NCBI GenBank assembly: GCA_963693305.1
Contig: OY855905.1
Location: 310,001-374,000, forward strand
DNA from: Meandrina meandrites
Taxonomy: Eukaryota > Cnidaria > Anthozoa > Scleractinia > Meandrinidae
DNA: 64,000 bases
Reading direction: 5' to 3'
Shown here: positions 1 through 11,803 of the stretch, piece by piece
Position numbering within the stretch: position 1 is the stretch's first letter
Layout: each line of letters starts with the position of its first letter
Position numbers and translations under genes: made by a program
Notes under the pieces: generated by a model
The model's input: the letters and a program-made list of their open reading frames with translations, nothing else
Told to the model about the DNA's origin: nothing
Database searches by the model: none

Positions 1-1772
1 CCGGTGGCTAGCGCTCCGGTCCAAGACAAAATACGAGAAAACGGACAACGCTAGTACCTAGACCAATCGCCTGGCCATGATCATGCCAAGTTTGGTTGTT
101 CCAGCTTGCCTGCACGCCGAGCCAGAGTGACCAAGGCAACTGCTGGTCTCAGGGGCCTACAGCAATTCACTTTGGCCATTTCACACTTACTTGCCGGTAG
201 ATCCGGTGGGTGGCGCTCCGGCCCACGACCAGATACGAGGAAACGGACAACGCCAGTACCTAGACAAATCCCTTGGCCATTACCATGCCAAGTTTGGTGG
301 CTTCAGCTGCCCTACAGGCCGAGCCAGAGCGACCAAGGCAACTGCTTGTCTCAGGGGCCTACAGCAATTCACTTTGGCCATTTCACACTTACTTGCCGGT
401 AGATCCGGTGGGTGGCGCTCCGGATCAGGATAAGATACGAGGAAACGGACAACCCCAGTTCCTAGACAAATGCTTTGGCCATTACCATGCCAAGTTTGGT
501 GCCTCCAGCTTCCCTAGAGGCCGAGCCAGAGTGACCAAGGCAACTGCTGGTCACAGGGGCCTACAGCATTTCACTTTGGCCATTTCACACTTACTTGCCG
601 GTAGATCCGGTGGCTGGCGCTCCGGCCCACGACAAGATACGAGGAAACGAACAACGCCAGTTCCTAGACCCATCCTCTGGCCATGACCATGCAAAGTTTG
701 GTTGTTCCAGATTTCCTGCAGGCCGGGCCAGAGCGACCAAGGCAACTGCTTGTCTCAGGGGCCTACAGCAATTCACTTTGGAAATTTAACACTTACCTGC
801 CGGTAGATCCGGTGAGTAACGCTCCGGCCCACGACAAGATACGAGAAAACGGACAACGCCAGTACCTAGACCAATCCTCTGGCCATGATCATGAGAAGTT
901 TGGTGGCTCCAGCTTGCCTGCAGACGGAGCCAGAGCGACCAAGGCAATGGCTGGTCTCAGCGGCCAACAGCAATTCACTTTGGCCATTTCACACTTACTT
1001 GCCGGTAGATCCGGTGGATGGCGCTCCGGGCCACGACCAGATACGAGGAAACAGACAACGCCAGTACCTAGACAAATGCTTTGGCCATTACCATGCCAAG
1101 TTTGGTCGCTCCAGCTTCCCTACAGGCCGAGCCAGAGTGACCAAGGCAACTCCTGGTCACAGGGGCCTACAGCATTTTACTTTGGCCATTTCACACTTAC
1201 TTGCCGGTAGATCCGATGGGTGGCGCTCCGGTCCACGACAAGATACGAGAAAACGGACAGCGCCAGTACCTAGACCCATGATCTGGCTATGATCATGCCA
1301 AGTTTGGTTGTTCCAGCTTTCCTGCACGCCGGGCCAGAGCGACCAAGGCAACTGCTTGTCTCAGGGGGATACAGCAATTCACTTTGGCCATTTCACACTT
1401 ACCTGCCGGTAGATCCGATAGGTAACGCTCCGCCCCAAGACAAGATACGAGAAAACGGACAACGCCAGTACCTAGACCAATCATCTGGCCATGACCATGA
1501 GAAGTTTAGTGGCTCCAGCTTGCCTGCAGGCGGAGGCAGAGCGACCAAGGCAACGGCTGGTCTCAGCGGCCTACAGCAATTCACTTTGGCCATTTCACAC
1601 TTACTTGCCGGTAGATCCGGTGGATGGCGCTCCGGCCCACGACAAGATACGAGGAAACAGACAACGCCACTACCTAGACCAATTCTCTGGCCATGACCAT
1701 GTCAAGTTTGGTGGTTCCAGATTGCCTGCAGGGCGAGCCAGAGCGTCCAAGGTAACTGCTTGTCTCAGGGGC
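1..1772. repeat. Satellite A: 202-bp tandem array, about 8.8 monomers
   Basis: The landmark TTGCCGGTAGATCCG (first base T or C) recurs at 191, 393, 595, 797, 999, 1201, 1403 and 1605, a spacing of exactly 202 bp each time, so no net indels have accumulated between these monomers. Conserved stretches within the monomer include TTGGCCATTTCACACTTAC, GATACGAG, CCTAGAC, AGTTTGGT and GACCAAGG. The array is already under way at base 1, so its left edge lies outside the window, and it stops in mid-monomer at 1772. Since 202 is not a multiple of 3, each monomer shifts the reading frame; the 60-175-codon frames here are repeat by-products. I do not recognise the family. A 202-bp period fits one nucleosome plus linker, as is common for eukaryotic satellites, but that is inference. 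Confidence 0.96.
393..1604. repeat. Trimeric higher-order repeat of satellite A (606 bp, two copies)
   Basis: Monomers three apart resemble each other more than neighbours do. 393-594 matches 999-1200: both have ATTACCATGCC, GCTTCCCTA and GGTCACAGGGGCC. 595-796 matches 1201-1402: both have GACCCAT, GGTTGTTCC and GGGCCAGAGC, and are followed by TTACC instead of TTACT. 797-998 matches 1403-1604: both have the GTAACGCTCCG and GAGAAGTTT variants. The flanking monomers at 191 and 1605 look recombinant: 191 pairs an ATTACCATG first half with the GCTTGTCTCAGG ending, and 1605 starts like 999 but ends like 595. This is a direct reading of the sequence; pairwise identities were not computed. Confidence 0.85.
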
Positions 1773-1774
1773 AC
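1771..1774. other. Junction between satellite A and satellite B
   Basis: The last A monomer runs normally up to CTCAGGGGC and then, instead of the expected CTACAGC, continues as ACTGTCCACTATACACGG, which is the B minisatellite. The join falls inside the A monomer about 168 bp after its landmark, with no intervening unique sequence, target-site duplication or transposon end. At most one or two bases are shared at the breakpoint. This looks like a non-homologous or microhomology join between two pre-existing arrays. Confidence 0.9.
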
Positions 1775-3318
1775 TGTCCACTATACACGGTACACTGTAC
1801 TCTGTGCACTGTGCACTATACACTGTACACTCTACACTGTGCACTATACACGGTACATTGTACTCTGTGCACTTTGCACTATACACGGTACACTGTACTC
1901 TGTGCACTATACACGGTACACTGCACTCTGTGTACTGTGCCCTATACACGGTACCCTGTACTCTGTGCACTGTGCACTGTACACGGTACACTGTGCACTG
2001 TGCACTATACGCGGTACACTGTACTCTGTGCACTGTCCACTATACACAGTACCCTGTACTCTGTGCACTATCCACGGTACACTGTACTCTGTGCCCTGTG
2101 CACTATACGTGGTACACTGTACTCCGTGCACTGTGCACTATACACGGTACACTGTACTCTGTGCACTGTGCACTATACACGGTACACTGTACTCTGTGCA
2201 CTGTGCACTATACTCGGTAGACTGTACTCTGTGCACTGTGCACTATACACGGTACACTGTACTCTGAGTGCTGTGCACTATACACGGTACACTGTACGCT
2301 GTGCACTGTGCACTATAAACGGTACACTGTACTCTGTGCACTGTGCACTATACACAGTACACTGTACTCTGCACTATACACGGTACACTGTACTCTATGC
2401 CCTGTGCACTAAACACGGTACACTGTACTCTGTGCACTGTGCACTATACACGGTACACTGTACTCTGTGCATTGTGCACTATAAACGGTACACTGTACTC
2501 TGTGCACTGTGCACTAAACACGGTACACTGTACTCTGTGCACTATACACGGTACACTGTACTATGTTCACTATACACGGTACACTGTACTCTGTGCACTG
2601 TACTCTGTGCACTGTACACTATACATGGTACACTGTACTCTGTGCACTATACACGGTACACTGTACTCTATGCACTGTGCACTATACACGGTACACTGTA
2701 CTCTGTGCACTGTGCACTATACACGGTACACTGTACTCTGTGCACTGTGCACTATACACGGTACACTGTACTCTGTGCACTATACACGGTACACTGTACT
2801 CTGTGTGCTGTGCACTATACACGGTACACTGAACGCTGTGCACTGTGCACTATACACGGTACACTGTACTCTGTGCACTGTGCACTATGCACAGTACACT
2901 GTACTCTGCACTATACACGGTACACTGTACTCTATGCCCTGTGCACTAAACACGGTACACTGTACTCTGTGCACTGTGCACTATACACGGTACACTGTAC
3001 CCTGTGCACTGCGTACTATACACGGTACACTGTACTCTGTGCACTGTGCACTATACACGGTACACTGTACTCTGTGCACTATACACGGCACACTGTACTC
3101 TGTTCACTATACACTGTACACTGTACTCTGTGCACTGTACACCATACACGGTACACAGTACTCTGTGCACTATACACGGTACACTGCACTCTGTGCGCTG
3201 TGCACTATACACGGTACACTGTACTCTGTGCACTGTGCACTGTGCACTATACACGGTACACTGTACTCTGTGCACTGTGCACTATACACGGTACACTGTA
3301 CTCTGTGCACTGTGCACT

Positions 3319-3614
3319 GTTTTCTAATACATGGTACACTGTACTCTGTGCACTATACACAGTACACTGTACTCTGTGCACTGTGCACTATAAACGGTAC
3401 ACTGTACTCTGTGCACTATACACGGTACACTGTACTCTGTGCACTGTGTACTATACACGGTACACTGTACTCTGTTCACTATACATGGTACCCTGTGCAC
3501 TGTGCACTAAACACAGTACACTGTACTCTGTGCACTGTCCACTATACACAGTACCCTGTACTCTGTGCACTATCCACGGTACACTGTACTCTGTGCCCTG
3601 TGCACTATACGTGG
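3319..3614. repeat. 296-bp marker block of satellite B, copy 1
   Basis: This block starts with the off-register variant GTTTTCTAATAC and ends with CACTATACGTGG. Between these it carries, in fixed order, ACACAGTACAC, CTATAAACGG, GTGTACTATACACGG, CTGTTCACTATACATGG, GTCCACTATACACAGTACCC, CTATCCACGG and GCCCTGTGC. The same ordered set occurs at four other places. In this copy the start has ATACATGG where other copies have ATACACGG. Confidence 0.85.
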
Positions 3615-4521
3615 TACACTGTACTCTGTGCACTGTGCACTATACACTGTACACTGTGCTCTGTGCACTGTGCACTATACACGGTGCACTGTACTCTGTG
3701 CACTGTGCACTATACACGGTACACTGTACTCTGTGTGCTGTGCACTATACACGGTACACTGTACGCTGTGCACTGTGCACTATACACGGTACGCTGTACT
3801 CTGTGCACTGTGCACTATACACAGTACACTGTACTCTGCACTTTACACGGTACACTGTACCCTATGCCCTGTGCACTAAACACGGTACCCTGTACTCTGT
3901 GCACTGTGCACTATACACGGTACACTGTACTCTGTGCACTGTGCACTATACACGGTACACAGTACTCTGTGCACTGTGCACTAAACACGGTAAACTGTAC
4001 TCTGTGCACTATACACGGTACACTGTACTATGTTCACTATACACGGTACACTGTACTCTGTGCACTGTACTCTGTGCACTGTACACTATACATGGTACAC
4101 TGTACTCTGTGCACTATACACGGTACACTGTACTCTTTGCACTGTGCACTATACACGGTACACTGTACTCTGTGCACTGTGCACTATACACGGTACACTG
4201 TACCCTGTGCACTGTGTACTATACACGGTACACTGTACTCTGTGCACTGTGCACTATACATGATACACTGTACTCTGTGCACTATACACGGCACACTGTA
4301 CTCTGTTCACTATACACGGTACACTGTACTCTGTGCACTGTACACCATACACGGTACACAGTACTCTGTGCACTATAAACGGTACACTGTACTCTGTGCG
4401 CTGTGCACTATACACGGTACACTGTACTCTGTGCACTGTGCACTTTGTACTATACACGGTACACTGTACTCTGTGCACTGTGCACTATACACGGTACACT
4501 GTACTCTGTGCACTGTGCACT

Positions 4522-4817
4522 GTTTTCTAATACACGGTACACTGTACTCTGTGCACTATACACAGTACACTGTACTCTGTGCACTGTGCACTATAAACGG
4601 TACACTGTACTCTGTGCACTATACACGGTACACTGTACTCTGTGCACTGTGTACTATACACGGTACACTGTACTCTGTTCACTATACATGGTACACTGTG
4701 CACTGTGCACTATACACGGTACACTGTACTCTGTGCACTGTCCACTATACACAGTACCCTGTACTCTGTGCACTATCCACGGTACACTGTACTCTGTGCC
4801 CTGTGCACTATACGTGG
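4522..4817. repeat. 296-bp marker block of satellite B, copy 2
   Basis: Same ordered variants and same length as the block at 3319-3614. Similarity continues downstream through CACCGTGCAC, CACGGTGCACTG and GTGTGCTGTGC, which also follow the copies at 8662, 12412 and 16578, so the shared segment is at least about 500 bp. Confidence 0.85.
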
Positions 4818-6219
4818 TACACTGTACTAGGTGCACTGTGCACTATACACGGTACACTGTACTCTGTGCACCGTGCACTATACACGGTACACTGTACTCT
4901 GTGCACTGTGCACTATACACGGTGCACTGTACTCTGTGCACTGTGCACTATACACGGTACACTGTACTCTGTGTGCTGTGCACTATACACGGTACACTGT
5001 ACGCTGTGGACTGTGCACTATACACGGTACACTGTACTCTGTGCACTGTGCACTATACACAGTCCACTGTACTCTGCACTTTACACGGTACACTGTACTC
5101 TCAGCCCTGTGCACTAAACACGGTACACTGTACTCTGTGCACTGTGCACTATACACGGTACACTGTACTCTGTGCACTGTGCACTATACACGGTACACTG
5201 TACTCTGTGCACTCTGCACTAAACACGGTACACTGTTCTATGTGCACTATACACGGTACACTGTACTATGTTCACTATACATGGTACACTGTACTCTGTG
5301 CACTGTACTCTGTGCACTGTACACTATACACGGTACACTGTACTCTGTGCACTATACACGGTACACTGTACTCTGTGCACTGTGCACTATACACGGTACA
5401 CTGTACTCTGTGCACTGTGCACTATACACGGTACACTGTACTCTGTGCACTGTGCACTATACACGGTACACTGTACTCTGTGCACTGTGCACTATACACG
5501 GTACACTGTACTCTGTGTGCTGTGCACTATACACGGTACACTGTACGCTGTGCACTGTGCACTATACATGGTACACTGTACTCTGTGCACTGTGCACTAT
5601 ACACAGTACACTGTACTCTGCACTATACACGGTACACTGTACTCTATGCCCTGTGCACTAAACATGGTACACTGTACTCTGTGCACTGTGCACTATACAC
5701 GGTACACTGTACCCTGTGCACTGTGTCCTATACACGGTACACTGTACTCTGTGCACTGTGCACTATACACGGTACACTGTACTCTGTGCACTATACACGG
5801 CACACTGTACTCTGTTCACTATACATGGTACACTGTACTCTGTGCACTGTACACCATACACGGTACACAGTACTCTGTGCACTATACACGGTACACTGTA
5901 CTCTGTGCGCTGTGCACTATACACGGTACACTGTACTCTGTGTACTGTGCACTGTGCACTATACACGGAACACTGTACTCTGTGCACTGTGCACTGTGCA
6001 CTATACACGGTACACTGTAATCTGTGCACTGTGCACTATACACGGTACACTGGACTCAGTGCACTGTGCACTATGCACGGTACACTGTACTCTGTGCACT
6101 GTGCACTATACACGGTACACTCTACTCTGTGCACTATACACGGTACACTGTACTCTGTGCACTGTGCACTGTGCACTATACACGGTACACTGTACTCTGT
6201 GCACTGTGCACTATAAACT

Positions 6220-6279
6220 GTATAGTAGTATATACGGTATATACACGGTATATACACGGTATATACACGGTATATACAC
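6220..6279. repeat. 11-bp expansion block 1 (TATACACGGTA) inside satellite B
   Basis: Begins TATAGTAGTATATACGG and continues as an 11-bp tandem repeat (TATACACGGTA), ending in TATATACAC before normal B sequence resumes with TGTACTCTGTGCGC. The 11-mer equals an internal piece of the 35-bp unit, so this looks like a local expansion of B itself. GTATATAC in each step is an 8-bp palindrome. Confidence 0.88.
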
Positions 6280-6889
6280 TGTACTCTGTGCGCTGTGCAC
6301 TATACCAGTACACTGTACTCTGTGCACTGTGCACTGTGCACTATACACGGTACACTGTACTCTGTGCACTATACACGGCACACTGTACTCTGTTCACTAT
6401 ACATGGTACACTGTACTCTGTGCACTGTACACCATACACGGTACACAGTACTCTGTGCACTATACACGGTACACTGTACTCTGTGCACTATACACGGTAC
6501 ACTGTACTCTGTGCACTGTGCACTATACACGGTACACTGTACTCTGTGCACTGTGCACTGTACACCATACACGGTACACAGTACTCTGTGCACTATACAC
6601 GGTACACTGTACTCTGTGCGCTGTGCACTATACACGGTACACTGTACTCTGTGCACTGTGCACTGTGCACTATACACGGTACACTGTACTCTGTGCACTG
6701 TGCACTGTTTTCTAATACACGGTACACTGTACTCTGTGCACTATACACAGTACACTGTACTCTGTGCACTGTGCACTATAAACGGTACACTGTACTCTGT
6801 GCACTATACACGGTACACTGTACTCTGTGCACTGTGCACTGTGCACTATACACGGTACACTGTACTCTGTGCACTGTGCACTATACACG

Positions 6890-6949
6890 GTATAGTAGTA
6901 TATACGGTATATACACGGTATATACACGGTAGATACACGGTATATACAC
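6890..6949. repeat. 11-bp expansion block 2 inside satellite B
   Basis: Same structure and length as the block at 6220-6279, with one variant step (GGTAGATACACGG). It is followed by the same GTGCGCTGTGCAC marker. Confidence 0.88.
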
Positions 6950-8661
6950 TGTACTCTGTGCGCTGTGCACTATACACGGTACACTGTACTCTGTGCACTG
7001 TGCACTGTGCACTATACACGGTACACTGTACTCTGTGCACTGTCCACTATACACAGTACCCTGTAATCTGTGCACTATCCACGGTACACTGTACTCTGTG
7101 CCCTGTGCACTATACGTGGTACACTGTACTCTGTGCACTGTGCACTATACACGGTACACTTTACTCTGTGCACCGTGCACTATACACGGTACACTGTACT
7201 CTGTGCACTGTGCACTATACACGGTACCCTGTACTCTGTGTGCTGTGCACTATACACGGTACACTGTACGCTGTGCACTGTGCACTATACACGAAACACT
7301 GTACTCTGTGCACTGTGCACTATACACAGTACACTGTACTCTGCACTTTACACGGTACACTGTACTCTATGCCCTGTGCACTAAACACGGTACACTGTAC
7401 TCTGTGCACTGTGCACTATACACGGTACACTGTACTCTGTGCACTGTGCACTAAACACGGTACACTGTACTATGTGCACTATACACGGTACACTGTACTA
7501 TGTTCACTATACACGGTACACTGTACTCTGTCAACTGTACTCTGTGCATTGTACACTATACACGGTACACTGTACTCTGTGCACTATACACGGTACACTG
7601 TACTCTGTGCACTCTGCACTATACACGGTACACTGTACTCAGTGCACTGTGCACTATACACGGTACACTGTACTCTGTGCACGGTGCACTATACACGGTA
7701 CACTGTACTCTGTGCACTGTGCACTATACACGGTACACTCTACTCTGTGTGCTGTGCACTATACATGGTACACTGTACGCTGTGCACTGTGCACTATACA
7801 CGGTGCACTGTACTCTGTGCACTGTGCACTATACACAGTACACTGTACTCTGCACTATACACGGTACACTGTACTCTATGCCCTGTGCACTAAACACGGT
7901 ACACTGTACTCTGTGCACTGTGCACTATACACGGTACACTGTACCCTGTGCACTGTGTACTATACATGGTACACTGTACTCTGTGCACTGTGCACTATAC
8001 ACGGTACACTGTACTCTGTGCACTGTGCACTGTGCACTATACACTGTACCCTGTGCACTGTGTACTATACACGGTACACTGTACTCTGTGCACTGTGCAC
8101 TATACACGGTACACTGTACTCTGTGTACTATACACGGTACACTGTACTCTTTGCACTGTGCACTATACACGGTACACTGTACTCTGTGCACTATACAAGG
8201 CACACTGTACTCTGTTCACTATACACAGTACACTGTACTCTGTGCACTGTACACCATACACGGTACACAGTACTCTGTGCACTATACACGGTACACTGTA
8301 CTCTGTGCACTGTGCACTATACACGGTACACTGTACCCTGTGCACTGTGTACTATACACGGTACACTATACTCTGTGCACTTTGCACTATACATGGTACA
8401 CTGTACTCTTTGCACTATACACGGCACACTGTACTCTGTTCACTATACACGGTACACTGTACTCTGTGCACTGTACACCATACACGGTACACAGTACTCT
8501 GTGCACTATACACGGTACACTGTACTCTGTGCGCTGTGCACTATACACGGTACACTGTACTCTTTGCACTGTGCACTGTGCACTATACACGGTACACTGT
8601 ACTCTGTGCACTGTGCACTGTGCACTATACACGGTACACTGTACTCTGTGCACTGTGCACT

Positions 8662-8957
8662 GTTTCCTAATACACGGTACACTGTACTCTGTGCACTATA
8701 CACAGTACACTGTACTCTGTGCACTGTGCACTATAAACGGTACACTGTACTCTGTGCACTATACACGGTACACTGTACTCTGTGCACTGTGTACTATACA
8801 CGGTACACTGTACTCTGTTCACTATACATGGTACACTGTGCACTGTGCACTATACACGGTACACTGTACTCTGTGCACTGTCCACTATACACAGTACCCT
8901 GTACTCTGTGCACTATCCACGGTACACTGTACTCTGTGCCCTGTGCACTATACGTGG
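8662..8957. repeat. 296-bp marker block of satellite B, copy 3
   Basis: Same ordered variants and length as copy 2, beginning with GTTTCCTAATAC (one T-to-C change). It lies 4140 bp after copy 2, and the following 300 bp also match the sequence after copy 2. Confidence 0.85.
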
Positions 8958-9486
8958 TACACTGTACTCTGTGCACTGTGCACTATACACGGTACACTGT
9001 ACTCTGTGCACCGTGCACTATACACGGTACACTGTACTCTGTGCACTGTGCACTATACACGGTGCACTGTACTCTGTGCACTGTACACTATACACGGTAC
9101 ACTGTACTCTGTGTGCTGTGCACTATACACGGTACACTGTACGCTGTGCATTGTGCACTATACAAAGTACACTGTACTCTGCACTTTACACGGTACACTG
9201 TACTCTATGCCCTTTGCACTAAACACGGTACACTGTACTCTGTGCACTGTGCACTATACACGGTACACTGTACTCTGTGCACTGTGCACTATACACGGTA
9301 CACTGTACTCTGTGCAATGTGCACTAAACACGGTACACTGTAATCTGTGCACTATACACGGTACACTGTACTATGTTCACTATACACGGTACACTGTACT
9401 CTGTGCACTGTACTCTGTGCACTGTACACTATACACGGTACACTGTACTCTGTGTGCTGTGCACTATACACGGTACACTGTACTCT

Positions 9487-9696
9487 GTGCACTGTGCACT
9501 ATACACGGTACACTGTACTCTGTGCACTGTGCACTATACACGGTACACTGTACTCTGTGCACTGTGCACTATACACGGTACACTGTACTCTGTGCACTGT
9601 GCACTATACACGGTACACTGTACTCTGTGCACTGTGCACTATACACGGTACACTGTACTCTGTGCACTGTGCACTATACACGGTACACTGTACCCT
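9487..9696. repeat. Run of near-perfect 35-bp units in satellite B
   Basis: Five consecutive identical 35-bp units start at 9487, 9522, 9557, 9592 and 9627. A sixth, at 9662, differs only at its end (ACCCT for ACTCT). Elsewhere in B, adjacent units usually differ in length or sequence, so this run looks like a recent local amplification. Confidence 0.9.
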
Positions 9697-10032
9697 GTGC
9701 ACTGTGTACTATACACGGTAACTTTACTCTGTGCACTGTGAACTATACACGGTACACTGTACTCTGTGCACTATACACGGCACACTGTACTCTGTTCACT
9801 ATACATGGTACACTGTACTCTGTGCACTGTACACCATACACGGTACACAGTACTCTGTGCACTATACACGGTACACTGTACTCTGTGCACTGTGCACTGT
9901 GCACTATACACGGTACACGGTACTCTGTGCACTGTGCACTGTGCACTATACACGGTACACTGTACTCTGTGCACTGTGCACTATACACGGTACACTGTAC
10001 TCTGTGCACTGTGCACTATACACGGTACACTG

Positions 10033-10228
10033 GACTCAGTGCACTGTGGACTATGCACGGTAGACTGTACTCTGTGCACTGTGCACTATACACGGTACAC
10101 TCTACTCTGTGCACTATACACGGTACACTGGACTCAGTGCACTGTGGACTATGCACGGTAGACTGTACTCTGTGCACTGTGCACTATACACGGTACACTC
10201 TACTCTGTGCACTATACACGGTACACTG
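10033..10228. repeat. 98-bp tandem duplication in satellite B (14 heptads)
   Basis: GACTCAGTGCACTGTGGAC occurs at 10033 and again at 10131, with the same TATGCACGGTAGACTG, CTCTACTCTG and short 28-bp unit following each time. The step of 98 bp is exactly 14 x 7, so the duplication kept the heptad register. Confidence 0.88.
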
Positions 10229-10381
10229 TACTCTGTGCACTATACACGGTACTCTGTACTCTGTGCACTATACACGGTACACTGTACTCTGTGCACTATA
10301 CACGGTACTCTGTACTCTGTGCACTGTGCACTGTGCACTATACACGGTACACTGTACTCTGTGCACTGTGCACTATACACG

Positions 10382-10419
10382 GTATAGTAGTATATACGGT
10401 ATATACACGGTATATACAC
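10382..10419. repeat. 11-bp expansion block 3 inside satellite B (short form)
   Basis: Same head (TATAGTAGTATATACGG) and same downstream marker (GTGCGCTGTGC), but about two 11-bp steps shorter than blocks 1 and 2, consistent with copy-number change by slippage. Confidence 0.88.
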
Positions 10420-11113
10420 TGTACTCTGTGCGCTGTGCACTATACACGATACACTGTACTCTGTGCACTGTGCACTGTGCACTATACACGGTACACTGTA
10501 CTCTGTACTCTGTGCACTGTGCACAATACACGGTACACTGTACTCTGTGCACTGTGCACTATGCACGGTACACTGTACCCTGTGCACTGTGTACTATACA
10601 CGGTACACTTTACTCTGTGCACTGTGAACTATACACGGTACACTGTACTCTGTGCACTATACACGGCACACTGTACTCTGTTCACTATACATGGTACACT
10701 GTACTCTGTGCACTGTACACCATACACGGTACACAGTACTCTGTGCACTATACACGGTACACTGTACTCTGTGCACTGTGCACTGTGCACTATACACGGT
10801 ACACGGTACTCTGTGCACTGTGCACTGTGCACTATACACGGTACACTGTACTCTGTGCACTGTGCACTATACACGGTACACTGTACTCTGTGCACTGTGC
10901 ACTATACACGGTACACTGGACTCAGTGCACTGTGGACTATGCACGGTAGACTGTACTCTGTGCACTGTGCACTATACACGGTACACTCTACTCTGTGCAC
11001 TATACACGGTACACTGTACTCTGTGCACTATACACGGTACTCTGTACTCTGTGCACTGTGCACTGTGCACTATACACGGTACACTGTACTCTGTGCACTG
11101 TGCACTATACACG

Positions 11114-11151
11114 GTATAGTAGTATATACGGTATATACACGGTATATACAC
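11114..11151. repeat. 11-bp expansion block 4 inside satellite B (short form)
   Basis: Same length and sequence as block 3. It aligns with block 7 (18229-18266) within the duplicated boundary segment. Confidence 0.88.
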
Positions 11152-11299
11152 TGTACTCTGTGCGCTGTGCACTATACACGATACACTGTACTCTGTGCAC
11201 TGTGCACTGTGCACTATACACGGTACACTGTACTCTGTGCACTGTGCACTGTGCACTATACACGGTACACTGTACTCTGTGCACTGTGCACTATACACG

Positions 11300-11337
11300 G
11301 TATAGTAGTATATACGGTATATACACGGTATATACAC
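11300..11337. repeat. 11-bp expansion block 5 inside satellite B (short form)
   Basis: Lies 186 bp after block 4, the same spacing as blocks 7 and 8 near 18.2-18.5 kb. The downstream unit has CTATAAAAGG in place of CTATACACGG. Confidence 0.88.
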
Positions 11338-11495
11338 TGTACTCTGTGCGCTGTGCACTATAAAAGGTACACTGTACTCTGTGCACTATGCACTGTGCAC
11401 CATACATGGTACACTGTACTCTCTGCACTGTGCACTATACACGATACACTGTACTCTGTGCACTAGACACACTGTACTCTGTGCACTACACAGCT

Positions 11496-11803
11496 GGCTT
11501 CTTGCGCTGCTTGCAAAAGCCGACCCAAAATTGTGGTTTGAAACCAAACTCGTGGAACTTGATCCCAAGGGTGTTTTTTCGTTTCGCCCCGATGGGGAAT
11601 CTCAAAAAAACGAGTTTTGAACGCAATTGGACGTCCTTCGTCAACCCAGCGTTTTCCGCTACTTGGTAAATCCACCCCAAAATGGTGGTATGAAACCGAC
11701 CTCGTGGAATTCGATCCCAAGGGTGTTTTTTCGTTTTGCCCCAATGGGGATAGTCGAAAAAACGAGTTTTGAATGCAATTGGACGACCTTCGTCAACCCG
11801 GCG
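11496..11803. repeat. Satellite C islet (two monomers) embedded in satellite B
   Basis: 308 bp of 152-bp satellite C, subfamily C1, enters after GTGCACTACACAGCT and leaves after CGTCAACCCGGCG into CACACTCTACACTG, which is B sequence. It aligns without gaps to 18616-18923, the first two monomers of the main C array, at an offset of exactly 7120 bp. I count eight base differences in 308 bp. It even shares private variants of that first monomer, such as CCGACCCAAAATTGTGG and GGAATCTCAAAAAAACG. The islet is therefore a copy of the B/C boundary and not an independent insertion. Confidence 0.95.

Larger units (their letters stand above)
9681..11017. repeat. About 450-bp segment of satellite B repeated 886 bp downstream
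   Basis: 9681-10131 matches 10566-11017. Both contain, in order, TACCCTGTGCACTGTGTAC, CTTTACTCTG, GTGAACTATACACGG, CACGGCACACTG, CTGTTCACTATACATGG, CACCATACACGG, TACACGGTACTCTG, GGACTCAGTGC, GTGGACTATGCACGG and TAGACTG. The offset is 885 bp before a one-base gap near 9720 and 886 bp after it. Confidence 0.85.
1773..11495. repeat. Satellite B, block B1: heptad-built 28/35/42-bp minisatellite
   Basis: The commonest unit is 35 bp and reads as five heptads: GTGCACT twice, then ATACACG, GTACACT and GTACTCT. A 28-bp form carries one GTGCACT (for example 10263-10290) and a 42-bp form carries three. All five heptads look like variants of one 7-mer, roughly GTRCACT. Point variants (ATCCACG, AGTACAC, AAACACG, GTGTGCT, TACGTGG) recur together in the same order, showing longer repeats of hundreds of bases to several kilobases. 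GTGCAC is self-complementary and GTACA-C-TGTAC is an inverted repeat, so the array is rich in short dyads. No forward-strand heptad junction creates TAA, TAG or TGA, so all three forward frames stay open for long stretches (for example 7500-10949). These give Cys/Thr/Tyr/His/Leu low-complexity strings and are not believable proteins. Confidence 0.96.
10640..11803. repeat. Duplicated B/C boundary segment, left copy
   Basis: Collinear with about 17755-18923. Shared order: CACGGCACACTG, CTGTTCACTATACATGG, CACCATACACGG, GGACTCAGTGC, CTCTACTCTG, two 11-bp expansion blocks 186 bp apart, CTATGCACTGTGCACCATACA, CTCTCTGCACTG, ATACACGATACAC, CACTAGACAC, CACTACACAGCTGG, then two satellite C monomers. 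Small indels occur: the left copy lacks GGTAC after CACTAGACAC, and the offset drifts from 7115 to 7120 bp. Confidence 0.9.

Noticed and set aside
683..1210. Forward frame of 175 codons in satellite A
   Set aside because: It crosses more than two 202-bp monomers in shifting frames; the protein repeats only because the DNA does.
6220..6279. TATA-box-like promoter in the TATATAC blocks
   Set aside because: The sequence is part of an 11-bp tandem expansion found at eight places with no gene downstream.
7500..10949. Forward open frame of 1149 codons (and similar ones at 14131-17670, 2343-5117, 1760-4378)
   Set aside because: Satellite B has no stop trinucleotide in any forward frame, so all three frames are open at once. 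The translation is a 35-residue low-complexity cycle of Cys, Thr, Tyr, His, Val and Leu that merely mirrors the DNA repeat.
1773..11495. CRISPR-like array (repeat length near 35 bp)
   Set aside because: There are no unique spacers; repeats are directly contiguous, vary in length by heptads, and lie in a eukaryotic satellite context.
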